From: Bacteroidales bacterium
GTDB taxonomy: Bacteria; Bacteroidota; Bacteroidia; Bacteroidales; ML635J-15
Length of the DNA: 53,529 bases
Direction: 5' to 3'
NCBI GenBank assembly: GCA_017651185.1
Contig: JAGCDJ010000030.1
Location: forward strand, 1-53,529
Of this stretch, positions 25,854 to 33,153 are shown piece after piece. The first letter of the stretch is position 1. Every line of letters starts with the position of its first letter. The translations under genes were made by a program, and so were the position numbers. The notes beneath the pieces are model-generated. The model was not told the origin of the DNA, ran no database searches, and saw nothing but the letters and a program-made list of their open reading frames with translations.

Positions 25854-26106
25854 ACTTTCTCAAAACCAACGAGAAGAAATTGTAAATTTCGGGATAGTAA
25901 TTTTCTTTTTGCCGTCCTTTTGCCGAAAAGAATACCTCGGCAACATGTTTTGCGCCAAGCGTATCAACCAGTTCATGAAAATCCTCAAGGGAACCATCGT
26001 TAAGGATGCGTTCAACAAGAAGTGCGTCGCTGACATTCTGCTTCTGATTGTCAGGGGTGTACCAAAAAAGGTTCTTGTGCTTTTCTATAATTTCTCGGCG
26101 CGACAT
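25846..26106 (-). CDS. Small partner of the AbiEii-type gene (DUF6922-like, antitoxin candidate)
   Basis: I take the internal ATG at 26106 (MSRREIIEKHKNLFWYT), giving 86 residues. The frame opens further upstream, but those codons read through the promoter and resemble no protein. NLFWYTPDNQKQNVSDALLVERILNDGSLEDFHELVDTLG fits the small DUF6922-style proteins found beside AbiEii nucleotidyltransferases in Bacteroidota. The family match is from memory. It is first in the two-gene unit and overlaps the nucleotidyltransferase start by 8 bp, so the two are translationally linked. Confidence 0.75.
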   Translation of the reverse strand: MSRREIIEKHKNLFWYTPDNQKQNVSDALLVERILNDGSLEDFHELVDTLGAKHVAEVFFSAKGRQKENYYPEIYNFFSLVLRKYA

Positions 26107-26126
26107 TATTCTTGCTTTTAGTTGTA

Positions 26127-26158
26127 CAAAGATACACAAAATTATTGTAATAAACAAA
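26127..26158 (-). promoter_or_regulatory. Promoter of the AbiEii-type pair
   Basis: On the minus strand TTTG (26155-26158), a 20-bp spacer and TATCTTTG (26127-26134) precede the ATG at 26106 by 20 bp. This decides the shorter start of the partner gene. Confidence 0.75.
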
Positions 26159-26213
26159 AAACATCAAAATTATATAGCATAATTTGTTCAGAAGAATAGT
26201 TAGCAGTCATCAT

Positions 26214-26246
26214 AAAAATCAGCAGCCAACTCTCCGCCGACTGCTG
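26214..26246. repeat. AAAAATCAGCAGCC hairpin repeat, copy C
   Basis: AAAAATCAGCAGCC then AACTCTCCGCCGACTGCTG: almost identical to copy B (25154-25186). CAGCAG pairs with CTGCTG. It lies beyond the promoter of the AbiEii-type pair, so that pair and the ATPase are each bracketed by copies. Confidence 0.75.
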
Positions 26247-26400
26247 TAAATCATTACTATATAAAAAAACAATACCCGGCAGTTTGATCGCTCAGGGACT
26301 GTCGGGACTTAACGATGCAAAGATATAAAATCTTTATTATCCTAGCAAAATATTTTCAAAAAAACTTTTCAAAATTTACACAGATATAATTACAGCCCAA

Positions 26401-26537
26401 AAAGGAACCCACCATTTCCGATGAATTCCTTTCCTTGTATTGCTGATTTGTGCAAGGCGGTGATTACAGCGTTGTGATTTCCGCATTACAAATGCTGATA
26501 CTCAAGACTTTCGGATTGCAAATCCGAAACGACAAGG
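26401..26537. repeat. Structured intergenic repeat, copy 1
   Basis: Copy 1 begins with a hairpin AAAGGAA/TTCCTTT (26401-26407, 26426-26432) whose loop contains CACCATTTCCGATG. It continues with TGCTGATTTGTGCAAGGCG and TTTCCGCATTACAAATGCTG. It ends in the perfect palindrome TTTCGGATTGCAAATCCGAAA followed by CGACAAGG. Copy 2 at 26690 has the same parts in the same order. No coding potential was recognised. Confidence 0.75.
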
Positions 26538-26680
26538 AACAGCGTAGCGAGAAACGGCTTTAGCCATTCAACCTTTGAAACTTAGAAACGGTGCTAGCCA
26601 TAGAAACGGCTTTAGCCATCAAACGCCGCAGGCATAGAACGGTGAAGCCCTCAACGAAGTTAAACGGCGCCAGCCTCTCA
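26538..26680. repeat. Array of short AAACGGC..GCC mini-hairpins
   Basis: Six or more degenerate units of 15-27 bp follow one another. They run GAAACGGCTTTAGCCAT (26551), GAAACGGTGCTAGCCAT, GAAACGGCTTTAGCCAT (26603), AAACGCCGCAGGCAT, AACGGTGAAGCCC and AAACGGCGCCAGCC. In each, the triplets around the 3-4 nt loop stay complementary even when their sequence flips (GGC/GCC, GCC/GGC, GGT/GCC). A related piece lies upstream of recO (44375-44415). Confidence 0.65.
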
Positions 26681-26689
26681 AACAACAAA

Positions 26690-26858
26690 AAAACGCACCA
26701 TTTCCGATGCGTTTTTCATTATGCTTTGCTGATTTGTGCAAGGCGTGAGCCTTGTGGAGAATGCGTTGTAATTTCCGCATTGCAAATGCTGATATTCAAG
26801 CCTTTCGGATTGCCGCCGTTGGCAGCGAGCTAAAGGTGGCAAATCAGAAAGGACAAGG
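26690..26858. repeat. Structured intergenic repeat, copy 2
   Basis: Copy 2 opens with the terminator-like hairpin AAAACGCA/TGCGTTTT (26690-26697, 26708-26715), again with CACCATTTCCGATG in the loop region. It then repeats GCTGATTTGTGCAAGGCG and TTTCCGCATTGCAAATGCTG. Its last hairpin, CCTTTCGGATTGCC paired with GGCAAATCAGAAAGG, is longer at the apex than in copy 1. It ends in GGACAAGG exactly at the stop codon of the HEPN-like gene. Confidence 0.75.
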
Positions 26859-28598
26859 TTATATTTTTACCAATACATGTTCTCCCTCTTTTACAGCATC
26901 TTTACAATTATACAATAGAGGATTATTTAAAATATACCCATTGAATCCTGCTCGTTTTAAGATAATAATATAGCTTAATTTATGTAGCATCAATGATATA
27001 TAGAATAATTTATCAGCCTGTTCTTCTGCAGTTCCATCAAAAAGTCTTCCATGCAAAAATCTATTACGTTCTTTTATTGCGGCCCTGTCATTTTCTGTCA
27101 ATATATATCCAACATCATTAAATGGCTGTGCAAGTGCATCAGCATTAGTAGGACTATTCATATTATTTATTTTCTTTTTTAATAATGAAGATATTTCAGG
27201 TGTTATTGCTTCTTCGTCATTAGACTGATCAATAGTGTACTTATCAATTACATTATTCATGTCATCAGCTATTTTCCGCCATAATTTATTAGGTATTGGT
27301 GCGACTACTTTTGTATGCGCTATAGTTTCAATCACAATTGCACGAACGCTAGCTTGATATTCCAAAGGAAAGTTATCACTCTCGATTAGTGTTACGACAG
27401 CTCGAGCTATATTAGCATCATTCTGTATTAAGGAAAACAAAGATTGTATCATCTCAGGCTGCAACCAATCTTGCAAGTGTGCTTGAAATTCGTCGTTTTC
27501 GTTGTAAAGAGGAATCTTATTAATCGGCTTAACCTTATTATTTTTAAGAATTTCACGAATATAGTACATGTTAGTGGTAAAGATTTTCATATTGGAATTA
27601 GACGAAGTTCGCATTGTTTCATATGCCAATACAACTTGTTCGACATACCCAGAAGTTGTGGACGAAAACGCATAGCACTTGCCAAGATGAATATTACCTG
27701 TTATAATACCAATAGTTAGCGATACAGAATAAACATATTCTTGCATTTTTTCTCTTGTTGTTTCCGTCAATGATTCAACAACCATAAATTTACGCTTATT
27801 AAATTCACATGGATAAACATGTATAATGGTGTCTTTATCAATCAACTCAATCAAACCAGGGGAAAAACTATTTTTTAAAATAGCAGCTCCAGTTATTATG
27901 TCTAAGGTCCAATCTACAATATCAATTGGAATCATATATCTGAAATAAGCACTTTCTTTTAGGGAAAAATCATGTCCATAAAGTCGATTTATACGTAATT
28001 TTCCACATAAGATTCCTTCTTCGCACAAATCCTTATTATATTCTAAAAAGAAATCACCTGTTCTGGCGTAATATTTTTTACCATTCAAAGTAATATGTAT
28101 TTCTTCAAGATTCTGGGTTAATTCATAATTTAAATTTGTTGTAGGCATAGTATAATCAATCTGGATTATATCATTTTCACAACTAATTGTAGCATCAACA
28201 TTTGAAATATTAACGAATTCGTCAACTTGCACTTTTGATCCATCCAAATCGTTTATTAAGTTTTGACAAAAATCCAGATTTTTCATTCGTTGATATTGCA
28301 TAATTATATCTTTTTTTATATTGGTACAAAGTTCATAATAAGGTTCGTCCTTTTTTATCTTGACTATTGTGTCAAATATTTTGTAAAGCATTTCGTTGAG
28401 TTCCGATGAAACGCATTTATAAACTAATTGATTTTTCAAGTTTTCTATTTCACTAAGATATTCTTGTATATAACCCAGCTCCACTAAATTCGATGATTCT
28501 ATTTCCTTTATATTATCAGTCATAAAAGAACCGACTCCTTCATGCAATTTTGCCATTTGAGTCGTAGAAAGTCTATTTAATGCCTCTATTGTAATCAT
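26859..28598 (-). CDS. Unknown protein with C-terminal HEPN-like RX4H motif
   Basis: The 579-residue product is not recognised as a whole. The last ~120 residues contain NDRAAIKERNRFLHGRLFDG followed by a long hydrophobic helix, with R511 and H516 forming the RX4H motif of HEPN ribonucleases and the preceding and following helices in the right places. This resembles ApeA-like and other HEPN defence proteins. The N-terminal ~330 residues are mixed alpha/beta (LEEIHITLNGKKYYARTGDF, then EGILCGKLRI) with no known motif; a sensor role is conceivable. The gene is visibly AT-richer than its neighbours, is isolated between repeats and a terminator, and has its own promoter, all consistent with acquisition. 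No transmembrane segment is evident. The HEPN call is by motif only. Confidence 0.7.
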   Translation of the reverse strand: MITIEALNRLSTTQMAKLHEGVGSFMTDNIKEIESSNLVELGYIQEYLSEIENLKNQLVYKCVSSELNEMLYKIFDTIVKIKKDEPYYELCTNIKKDIIMQYQRMKNLDFCQNLINDLDGSKVQVDEFVNISNVDATISCENDIIQIDYTMPTTNLNYELTQNLEEIHITLNGKKYYARTGDFFLEYNKDLCEEGILCGKLRINRLYGHDFSLKESAYFRYMIPIDIVDWTLDIITGAAILKNSFSPGLIELIDKDTIIHVYPCEFNKRKFMVVESLTETTREKMQEYVYSVSLTIGIITGNIHLGKCYAFSSTTSGYVEQVVLAYETMRTSSNSNMKIFTTNMYYIREILKNNKVKPINKIPLYNENDEFQAHLQDWLQPEMIQSLFSLIQNDANIARAVVTLIESDNFPLEYQASVRAIVIETIAHTKVVAPIPNKLWRKIADDMNNVIDKYTIDQSNDEEAITPEISSLLKKKINNMNSPTNADALAQPFNDVGYILTENDRAAIKERNRFLHGRLFDGTAEEQADKLFYISLMLHKLSYIIILKRAGFNGYILNNPLLYNCKDAVKEGEHVLVKI

Positions 28599-28673
28599 TT
28601 TTCCAAAATTTATTATAGTTATTTTTAATAGTTTTTTTCACAAACAATGCAAAATCATCATATATGACATATC

Positions 28674-28681
28674 CAAATATA
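28674..28681 (-). promoter_or_regulatory. -7 box TATATTTG of the HEPN-like gene
   Basis: TATATTTG on the minus strand fits TAnnTTTG and gives a leader of about 70 nt. No clear -33 was seen. Confidence 0.45.
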
Positions 28682-28745
28682 ATCCTCATTTTTGACAGAA
28701 ACAAGTTTTAATTAAAATTTTTATTGCATGCCTATAAATAAAATC

Positions 28746-28769
28746 GGCGCAGATAAAAACACCTGCGCC
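28746..28769 (-). terminator. Terminator of the small gene 28795-29076
   Basis: GGCGCAG (28746-28752) pairs with CTGCGCC (28763-28769) around a 10-nt loop; on the minus strand it is followed by GATTTTTATTT. It separates the small gene from the HEPN-like gene. Confidence 0.8.
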
Positions 28770-28794
28770 AAACGAATAAGTAATGTGGTAATGA

Positions 28795-29076
28795 TTATTT
28801 AGTTGCCGTAATCTTATTCATATAATCTTCCAAATCAATAGTAAGTGTTTTATATCCAGCCTTTTTTAGTGCTTCCATAAAAACAAAATAGAATTCGTTG
28901 CCTGCATTTTCGTCATATTTATTCAAAATGTGATTTAACCAATTCAATTCTGTTAATCTGTCTTTTTCAATTATATAACTTTCTTGATGCAATCTGATAA
29001 TATTTCCGTTGTCATCAATTTCCCAAAACTTATAAGTTGCATTTAAGGCATCTTCAATATTAGGTCTCTTACACAT
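28795..29076 (-). CDS. Small hypothetical protein
   Basis: The 93-residue protein (MCKRPNIEDALNATYKFWEID...) has no signal peptide and no motif that I recognise. It is acidic to neutral, and helices are likely in FYFVFMEALKKAGYKTLTIDLEDYMNKI. It is followed by a clear terminator, and AT content is similar to the HEPN-like gene downstream. It lies 47 bp after the large FISUMP protein in the same direction. It could be a stand-alone gene or an accessory of either neighbour; nothing favours one. Confidence 0.6.
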   Translation of the reverse strand: MCKRPNIEDALNATYKFWEIDDNGNIIRLHQESYIIEKDRLTELNWLNHILNKYDENAGNEFYFVFMEALKKAGYKTLTIDLEDYMNKITATK

Positions 29077-29123
29077 AATCTTTAAATTTTATTTATTAAA
29101 CATTAATTATATCTCTATATTAA

Positions 29124-32100
29124 TTACTTTACACAACGAATGCTTAAGTATACATATCTTGCATCGAGACGACCATCTGTAATATCAGTATTGTTGTATG
29201 ATATTTTTCGGTATCTCATATCTAAATCGGACGACTCACAAGTGGAAGTCCAGAAATATGCAGTACTCCCAAATTCCTTATAACCAGGCGTAGCACCAAT
29301 TGTCGAGTTTTTTAAGCTGTTATATTCACCTGCTGGCACGGCATTAAATCCACTGGTTCCAAACTCTGATGACTGTTCCAATGCTCCATCATTCCACAAT
29401 TCGGCATCTCCTGCCAATTTAGAACCAGCATCGTTTCCACTCAATGCATTTTTCAATTGGGTCCACTCTGCATGGCTTGGCAAATGCCAACCCGCTGGGC
29501 ACAAACTTTGCATGCCAGAAGTAGGTCTATCGCCATTCATTGCGGCAGACCAATTGTATAAATAACCATATTTAGACACATTAGAACTGCTCCCATTGGG
29601 ATAGCATCGTTGTTTCTCACTACCTGTAACACCAATAGTTGTGCCCAAAGTAATGTTGCCTGTATAGCGAAGGTTTTCTGCCATCCATATCTTAGAACCT
29701 ATTTTTACAAATTCGTAAGTATTACCGTCCCTTGAATCGGTAAATGTACCCATAGTTGCGACTTCCCACTGCGCATACAATGTCATATTTTCCGTTGCTG
29801 TTATGCTCTGTCCATTTGTATAAGCAGTTCCGCTACCATCTGCTACTGTATTCCAGCCTATAAATGTATAGTAGGTTCTTGTAAATGCATTTGCAGTAAT
29901 AGTTTGCTCTACACCTGCGGCAAATATTTGTTCTGCCATTGTTCCACTACCACCATTTGCATTAAAAGTAATAGTATATGTTATAGGTGTCCACTGCGCA
30001 TATAGAGTCATGCTTTCAGTAATTGTAATACTTTGTCCATCGGTGTATGCTGTACCAGAACCGTCTGCGACCGTATTCCAACCAACAAAATTGTTGTGTT
30101 CTTTGGTGAATGTATTCGCCGAGAGTGCTTGTTCTACACCAGAACCAAACGCCTGTGCATTCATTGTTCCGCTACCACCGTTAGCATCGAATGTTACAGT
30201 AAAAGTCGTTGCAGACAATGTGCCTTGCAACGAAGCTATTTCGGCCTGCAATGTTGCAATTTCGTTTTGGAATGCGCTAATTTCAGCTTGGAATTGCGCA
30301 ATCAATTCATCCACATATTTCTTGGTTACTGCATCTTGGTTTTCGGTTGGGTCGGCTACATTCTTAATTTGCCTGTCGCCAGCGGAATTGCTTAATGCAA
30401 CCACATCAGTCAATGTCTGCGTTTCATCGGTTATATACGAACTCAAATCTGGCGTATTTGTCAAATTGTTGTAGTTGCCATCAAATAATTCGGGCGTGTT
30501 TGTTATTTCCGAGTAGTCATACACTGGTTTGTTTTCTGCCTTTGCCCAAGCAGAAATTGTCGGGTCGGTTTCGGTATAGGACGTCAGATAGTTCGCATCG
30601 TTGTCGAACGCAGAAACGTTTGTCGGTACAACTGGTATTTCTGGACGGTTTGTCAAGTCGTTATAGTCCTTGTCCCAAGCGTTGAACTGCGGGTCGGTTT
30701 CAGTGTAGGATGTCAGATAGTTTGCATCATTTGTAAATGCAGAAACATTTGTCGGTACAGTTGGAATTACAGGCTTGTTCAAGATTAGCCCTGCACCGCT
30801 CGTTGCATTCCAGTCTGCATTTACCTGTGCTGGAACATCGGCGGAAGTAATGTAGTTCGCATCGTTGGTAAATGCACTAACATTTGTTGGAACAACTGGG
30901 ATTTCTGGACGGTTGGTCAAGTCGTTGTAGTTTCCGCTGAAAAGTTCGGGTTTGTTCATGATTTGTCCTGCACCGCTTGTAGCATTCCAGTCTGCGTTAA
31001 CTTGTGCTGGGACATCGGCAGAAGTAATGTAGTTTGCATCGTTTGTAAATGCAGAAACGTTTGTCGGAACGGTTGGGATTGCGGGTTTATTCAAGATTTG
31101 TCCTGCTCCACTTGTAGCGTTCCAGTCTGCGTTTACTTGTGCAGGAATATCTGCGGAAGTAATGTAGTTTGCATCGTTGGTAAATGCAGAAACATTAGTC
31201 GGAACGGTTGGGATTTCAGGTTTGTTCAAAATCTGTCCAGCACCGCTTGTCGCATTCCAGTCAGCGTTTACCTGTGCAGGAACATCTGCAGAAGTTATAT
31301 AGTTTGCATCATTTGCGAATGCAGAAACGTTTGTCGGAACGGTTGGGATTGTAGGTTTGTTCAAGATTTGTCCTGCACCGCTTGTTGCGTTCCAGTCTGC
31401 ATTAACTTGTGCAGGAACATCTGCGGTCGTTATGTAGTTTGCATCGTTTGTAAATGCGGAAACGTTTGTCGGAACGGTTGGAATTTCTGGTTTGTTTGTC
31501 AAGTCATTGTAGTTTCCGCTGAACAATTCTGGTTTGTTCAAAATCTGTCCAGCACCACTTGTTGCATTCCAGTCAGCATTTACTTGTGCTGGAACATCAG
31601 CGGATGTAATATAGTTTGCATCGTTGATGAATGCAGAAACGTTTGTCGGAACGGTTGGGATTTCAGGCGTGTTTATAAGGTCGTTGTAGTCCTTGTTCCA
31701 AGCATTGAACTGCGGATCGGTTTCGGCAGTCAAGAAATGGCTGACATCGGGAATGTTGCCCGCCTCGTTTGCATACAAAGCATACGGAACCGACAGAAGT
31801 TGTGTATTGCCGATTTCAACATAATTGCTGCCACCATTAACGTCAACTTCAGTCTTGATGTAGTAAGTGCCGGCAGACCAGTCGACTGCCGAGAAACTGT
31901 CGGTAGTCGTTCCGTCACCTATCCTTATCGACACCAATCCGTTTGCGTTGGTTGTCGCCGTATGCGTCTCGGTATAAACGGCAACCTTGTTTACTGCAGG
32001 AGGTGCAATGATGCCTGCCCTCGTGTTAATAGGGTTGTTGATCGACCCCATGGGCACGGCCTTCAGTATGCTTATGCGCAACGAAATCTGCCTGTTTGTC

Positions 32101-32216
32101 ACCAGGTTGCCGCTGCTGTTCCTTATTACCGCCTGATAGCTGACTTTCTGCGGTGCTTGGGCTAATGTTGCAATAACTATTGCTAAAAATGTTAAAATCA
32201 ATACTATTCGTTTCAT
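29124..32216 (-). CDS. Secreted repeat protein with tandem 45-residue units, two bacterial repeats and FISUMP domain
   Basis: The 1030-residue product has a signal peptide (MKRIVLILTFLAIVIATLAQ). An N-terminal domain, APQKVSYQAVIRNSSGNLVTNR up to SVPYALYANEA (about 21-150), is common at the start of Bacteroidota adhesins. From residue 192 there are six near-identical 45-residue units (NVSAFTNDANYITSADVPAQ, then VNADWNATSGAGQILNKP...), with variant units before and after. A short coiled coil follows (about 630-660: ELIAQFQAEISAFQNEIATL). Two Listeria-Bacteroides repeats (TFDANGGSGTM...GWNTVADGSGTAYT...LYAQW) come next, and last is a FISUMP domain (YEFVKIGSKIWMAENLRYTG; YGYLYNWSAAMNG; LCPAGWHLPSHAEW). 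The middle resembles phage tail-fibre stalks. Surface adhesin is likely. No T9SS sorting domain. Confidence 0.88.
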   Translation of the reverse strand: MKRIVLILTFLAIVIATLAQAPQKVSYQAVIRNSSGNLVTNRQISLRISILKAVPMGSINNPINTRAGIIAPPAVNKVAVYTETHTATTNANGLVSIRIGDGTTTDSFSAVDWSAGTYYIKTEVDVNGGSNYVEIGNTQLLSVPYALYANEAGNIPDVSHFLTAETDPQFNAWNKDYNDLINTPEIPTVPTNVSAFINDANYITSADVPAQVNADWNATSGAGQILNKPELFSGNYNDLTNKPEIPTVPTNVSAFTNDANYITTADVPAQVNADWNATSGAGQILNKPTIPTVPTNVSAFANDANYITSADVPAQVNADWNATSGAGQILNKPEIPTVPTNVSAFTNDANYITSADIPAQVNADWNATSGAGQILNKPAIPTVPTNVSAFTNDANYITSADVPAQVNADWNATSGAGQIMNKPELFSGNYNDLTNRPEIPVVPTNVSAFTNDANYITSADVPAQVNADWNATSGAGLILNKPVIPTVPTNVSAFTNDANYLTSYTETDPQFNAWDKDYNDLTNRPEIPVVPTNVSAFDNDANYLTSYTETDPTISAWAKAENKPVYDYSEITNTPELFDGNYNNLTNTPDLSSYITDETQTLTDVVALSNSAGDRQIKNVADPTENQDAVTKKYVDELIAQFQAEISAFQNEIATLQAEIASLQGTLSATTFTVTFDANGGSGTMNAQAFGSGVEQALSANTFTKEHNNFVGWNTVADGSGTAYTDGQSITITESMTLYAQWTPITYTITFNANGGSGTMAEQIFAAGVEQTITANAFTRTYYTFIGWNTVADGSGTAYTNGQSITATENMTLYAQWEVATMGTFTDSRDGNTYEFVKIGSKIWMAENLRYTGNITLGTTIGVTGSEKQRCYPNGSSSNVSKYGYLYNWSAAMNGDRPTSGMQSLCPAGWHLPSHAEWTQLKNALSGNDAGSKLAGDAELWNDGALEQSSEFGTSGFNAVPAGEYNSLKNSTIGATPGYKEFGSTAYFWTSTCESSDLDMRYRKISYNNTDITDGRLDARYVYLSIRCVK
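30450..31645 (-). repeat. 135-bp coding tandem repeats in the adhesin gene
   Basis: Six units encoding NVSAF.NDANYIT.AD.PAQV are repeated with few differences; the short unit is 45 codons and two units carry a 15-codon insert (ELFSGNYNDLTN..). Flanking degenerate units contain YTETDPQFNAW. Near-identity at DNA level makes length change by recombination or slippage likely. Confidence 0.8.
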
Positions 32217-32270
32217 ATATTATAATTTTTTTTGTTTCTGTATTATTTGATTTTGAACGGCACTGTTGGT

Positions 32271-32286
32271 TCACAATGCATTGTGA
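32271..32286. repeat. REP-like palindrome TCACAATGCATTGTGA
   Basis: TCACAATGCATTGTGA is a 16-bp perfect palindrome, extended to a mostly paired GGT...GCC. A close relative with core CTCAGAATGCATTGTGAG is at 44485-44510. It sits between the small T9SS protein and the adhesin gene. Confidence 0.6.
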
Positions 32287-32297
32287 GCCAACATATA

Positions 32298-32813
32298 TTA
32301 TTTTTTCACAATTTTGAATGTTTTTAATAAGCGACCATCGCCAGTCACCCGTACAAAATATGTCGCAGGTGGCAGAGCGCTCATGTCGATGCTTGTCTCG
32401 CCCCAAAATGACTTCCTTGCAGAAATCTGTTTCCCCGAAATGTCATAAACCGAATATTCCATTTCGCTGTCAGTGCCTTCCACAAGCAGCGTCAGGAAAT
32501 CATCGGTAGGATTTGGGTATGCCGACAGCAATATGTCAATCTTTTCCGTGGAAATGTCAAGTGTTTCGCCTCCGCTGCGGCGTATTGTAATGTCACTGTC
32601 GTAATTGGTAACGTCGTATATCTCGTAGGGTTGCTGTATGCCCTCGTTAACATAAAGGTTGTTTTCGTATGCCACATAACCGACCTGCCCTACCGAATAG
32701 CTGACGTTGCAGTTTGTTCCAGAGAAATCTCCACCCGATGAGTTTACCGAACTTTGAGAAAATGCTCCCAAGCAGAGGGCAAGCAGAATGACCAGAAAAT
32801 AAAGTTTCTTCAT
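32298..32813 (-). CDS. Small T9SS-sorted secreted protein
   Basis: The ATG at 32813 (MKKLYFLVILLALCLG) starts a signal peptide ending at AFSQ; upstream codons read through a minisatellite and are not protein. The 171-residue product has a short N-terminal region of two beta-pairs (VNSSGGDFSGTNCNVSYSVG and YVNEGIQQPYEIY) and then a type A sorting domain of about 75 residues (LLSAYPNPTDDFLTLLV, YSVYDISGKQI, ALPPATYFVRVTG, LLKTFKIVKK). It is thus nearly all signal and sorting domain. It lies just upstream of the adhesin gene in the same direction and may be co-transcribed with it; a surface-anchor or accessory role is a guess. Confidence 0.85.
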   Translation of the reverse strand: MKKLYFLVILLALCLGAFSQSSVNSSGGDFSGTNCNVSYSVGQVGYVAYENNLYVNEGIQQPYEIYDVTNYDSDITIRRSGGETLDISTEKIDILLSAYPNPTDDFLTLLVEGTDSEMEYSVYDISGKQISARKSFWGETSIDMSALPPATYFVRVTGDGRLLKTFKIVKK

Positions 32814-32839
32814 TGTTATTTTAATTTTAATTAGTTGCA

Positions 32840-32958
32840 AATGAATGGAATGAACAATGGATAATGAACAATGGATAATGAATAATTGATAATGAATAAT
32901 TGATAATGAATAATGGATAATGAATAATGGACAATGGATAATTGATAATGTATAATGG
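32840..32958. repeat. Minisatellite of ATAATGAATAATTG-like units
   Basis: About nine units of ATAATGAATAATTG, with variants containing GGACAATGG or GAACAATGG, lie upstream of the small T9SS gene. Frames through it give apparent IIHYPLSIIHY peptides, a familiar artefact in Bacteroidales. Confidence 0.8.
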
Positions 32959-32989
32959 GCTGAAAGGCGAACAGGATGAAAGGCAAAAA

Positions 32990-33080
32990 GAAGAGCAGTC
33001 CAACAGAAGACCTGTCTGTCGGCAAGAGTGCAAGGCAGTTTGACTGTTAGACAGCAAGACTGTCTGGCTGTTTGCCTTTG
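32990..33080. repeat. GACAGGTCTTCTG repeat locus 1
   Basis: Contains CAGAAGACCTGTC (reverse of GACAGGTCTTCTG) at 33004-33016 and GTTAGACAGCAAGAC, the minus-strand form of the TCTAAC/TCTTGC units found at 42959-43093 and 52863-53040. Confidence 0.6.
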
Positions 33081-33143
33081 ATCCATCAAGCCCAATGAAC
33101 AATGGACAATTGGATTGCTTAGATTTTTATTTGTGTACTGTGT

Positions 33144-33153
33144 GGGGGGGGGG
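33144..33153 (+). repeat. G10 homopolymer
   Basis: Ten consecutive G in an AT-rich intergenic stretch. No supported gene overlaps it. 33154-33368 holds only a weak 64-codon frame on the minus strand that I do not accept. Confidence 0.6.

Noticed and set aside
30963..32165. 400-codon plus-strand frame opposite the adhesin gene
   Set aside because: It is antisense to the tandem repeats; the translation is a Cys/Arg-rich artefact (CRNVCRNGWD repeated) and has no start signal.
32827..33102. Minus-strand frames giving LSIIHYPLFIINY-type peptides
   Set aside because: They are translations of the minisatellite and vary with unit number; the real gene starts at 32813.
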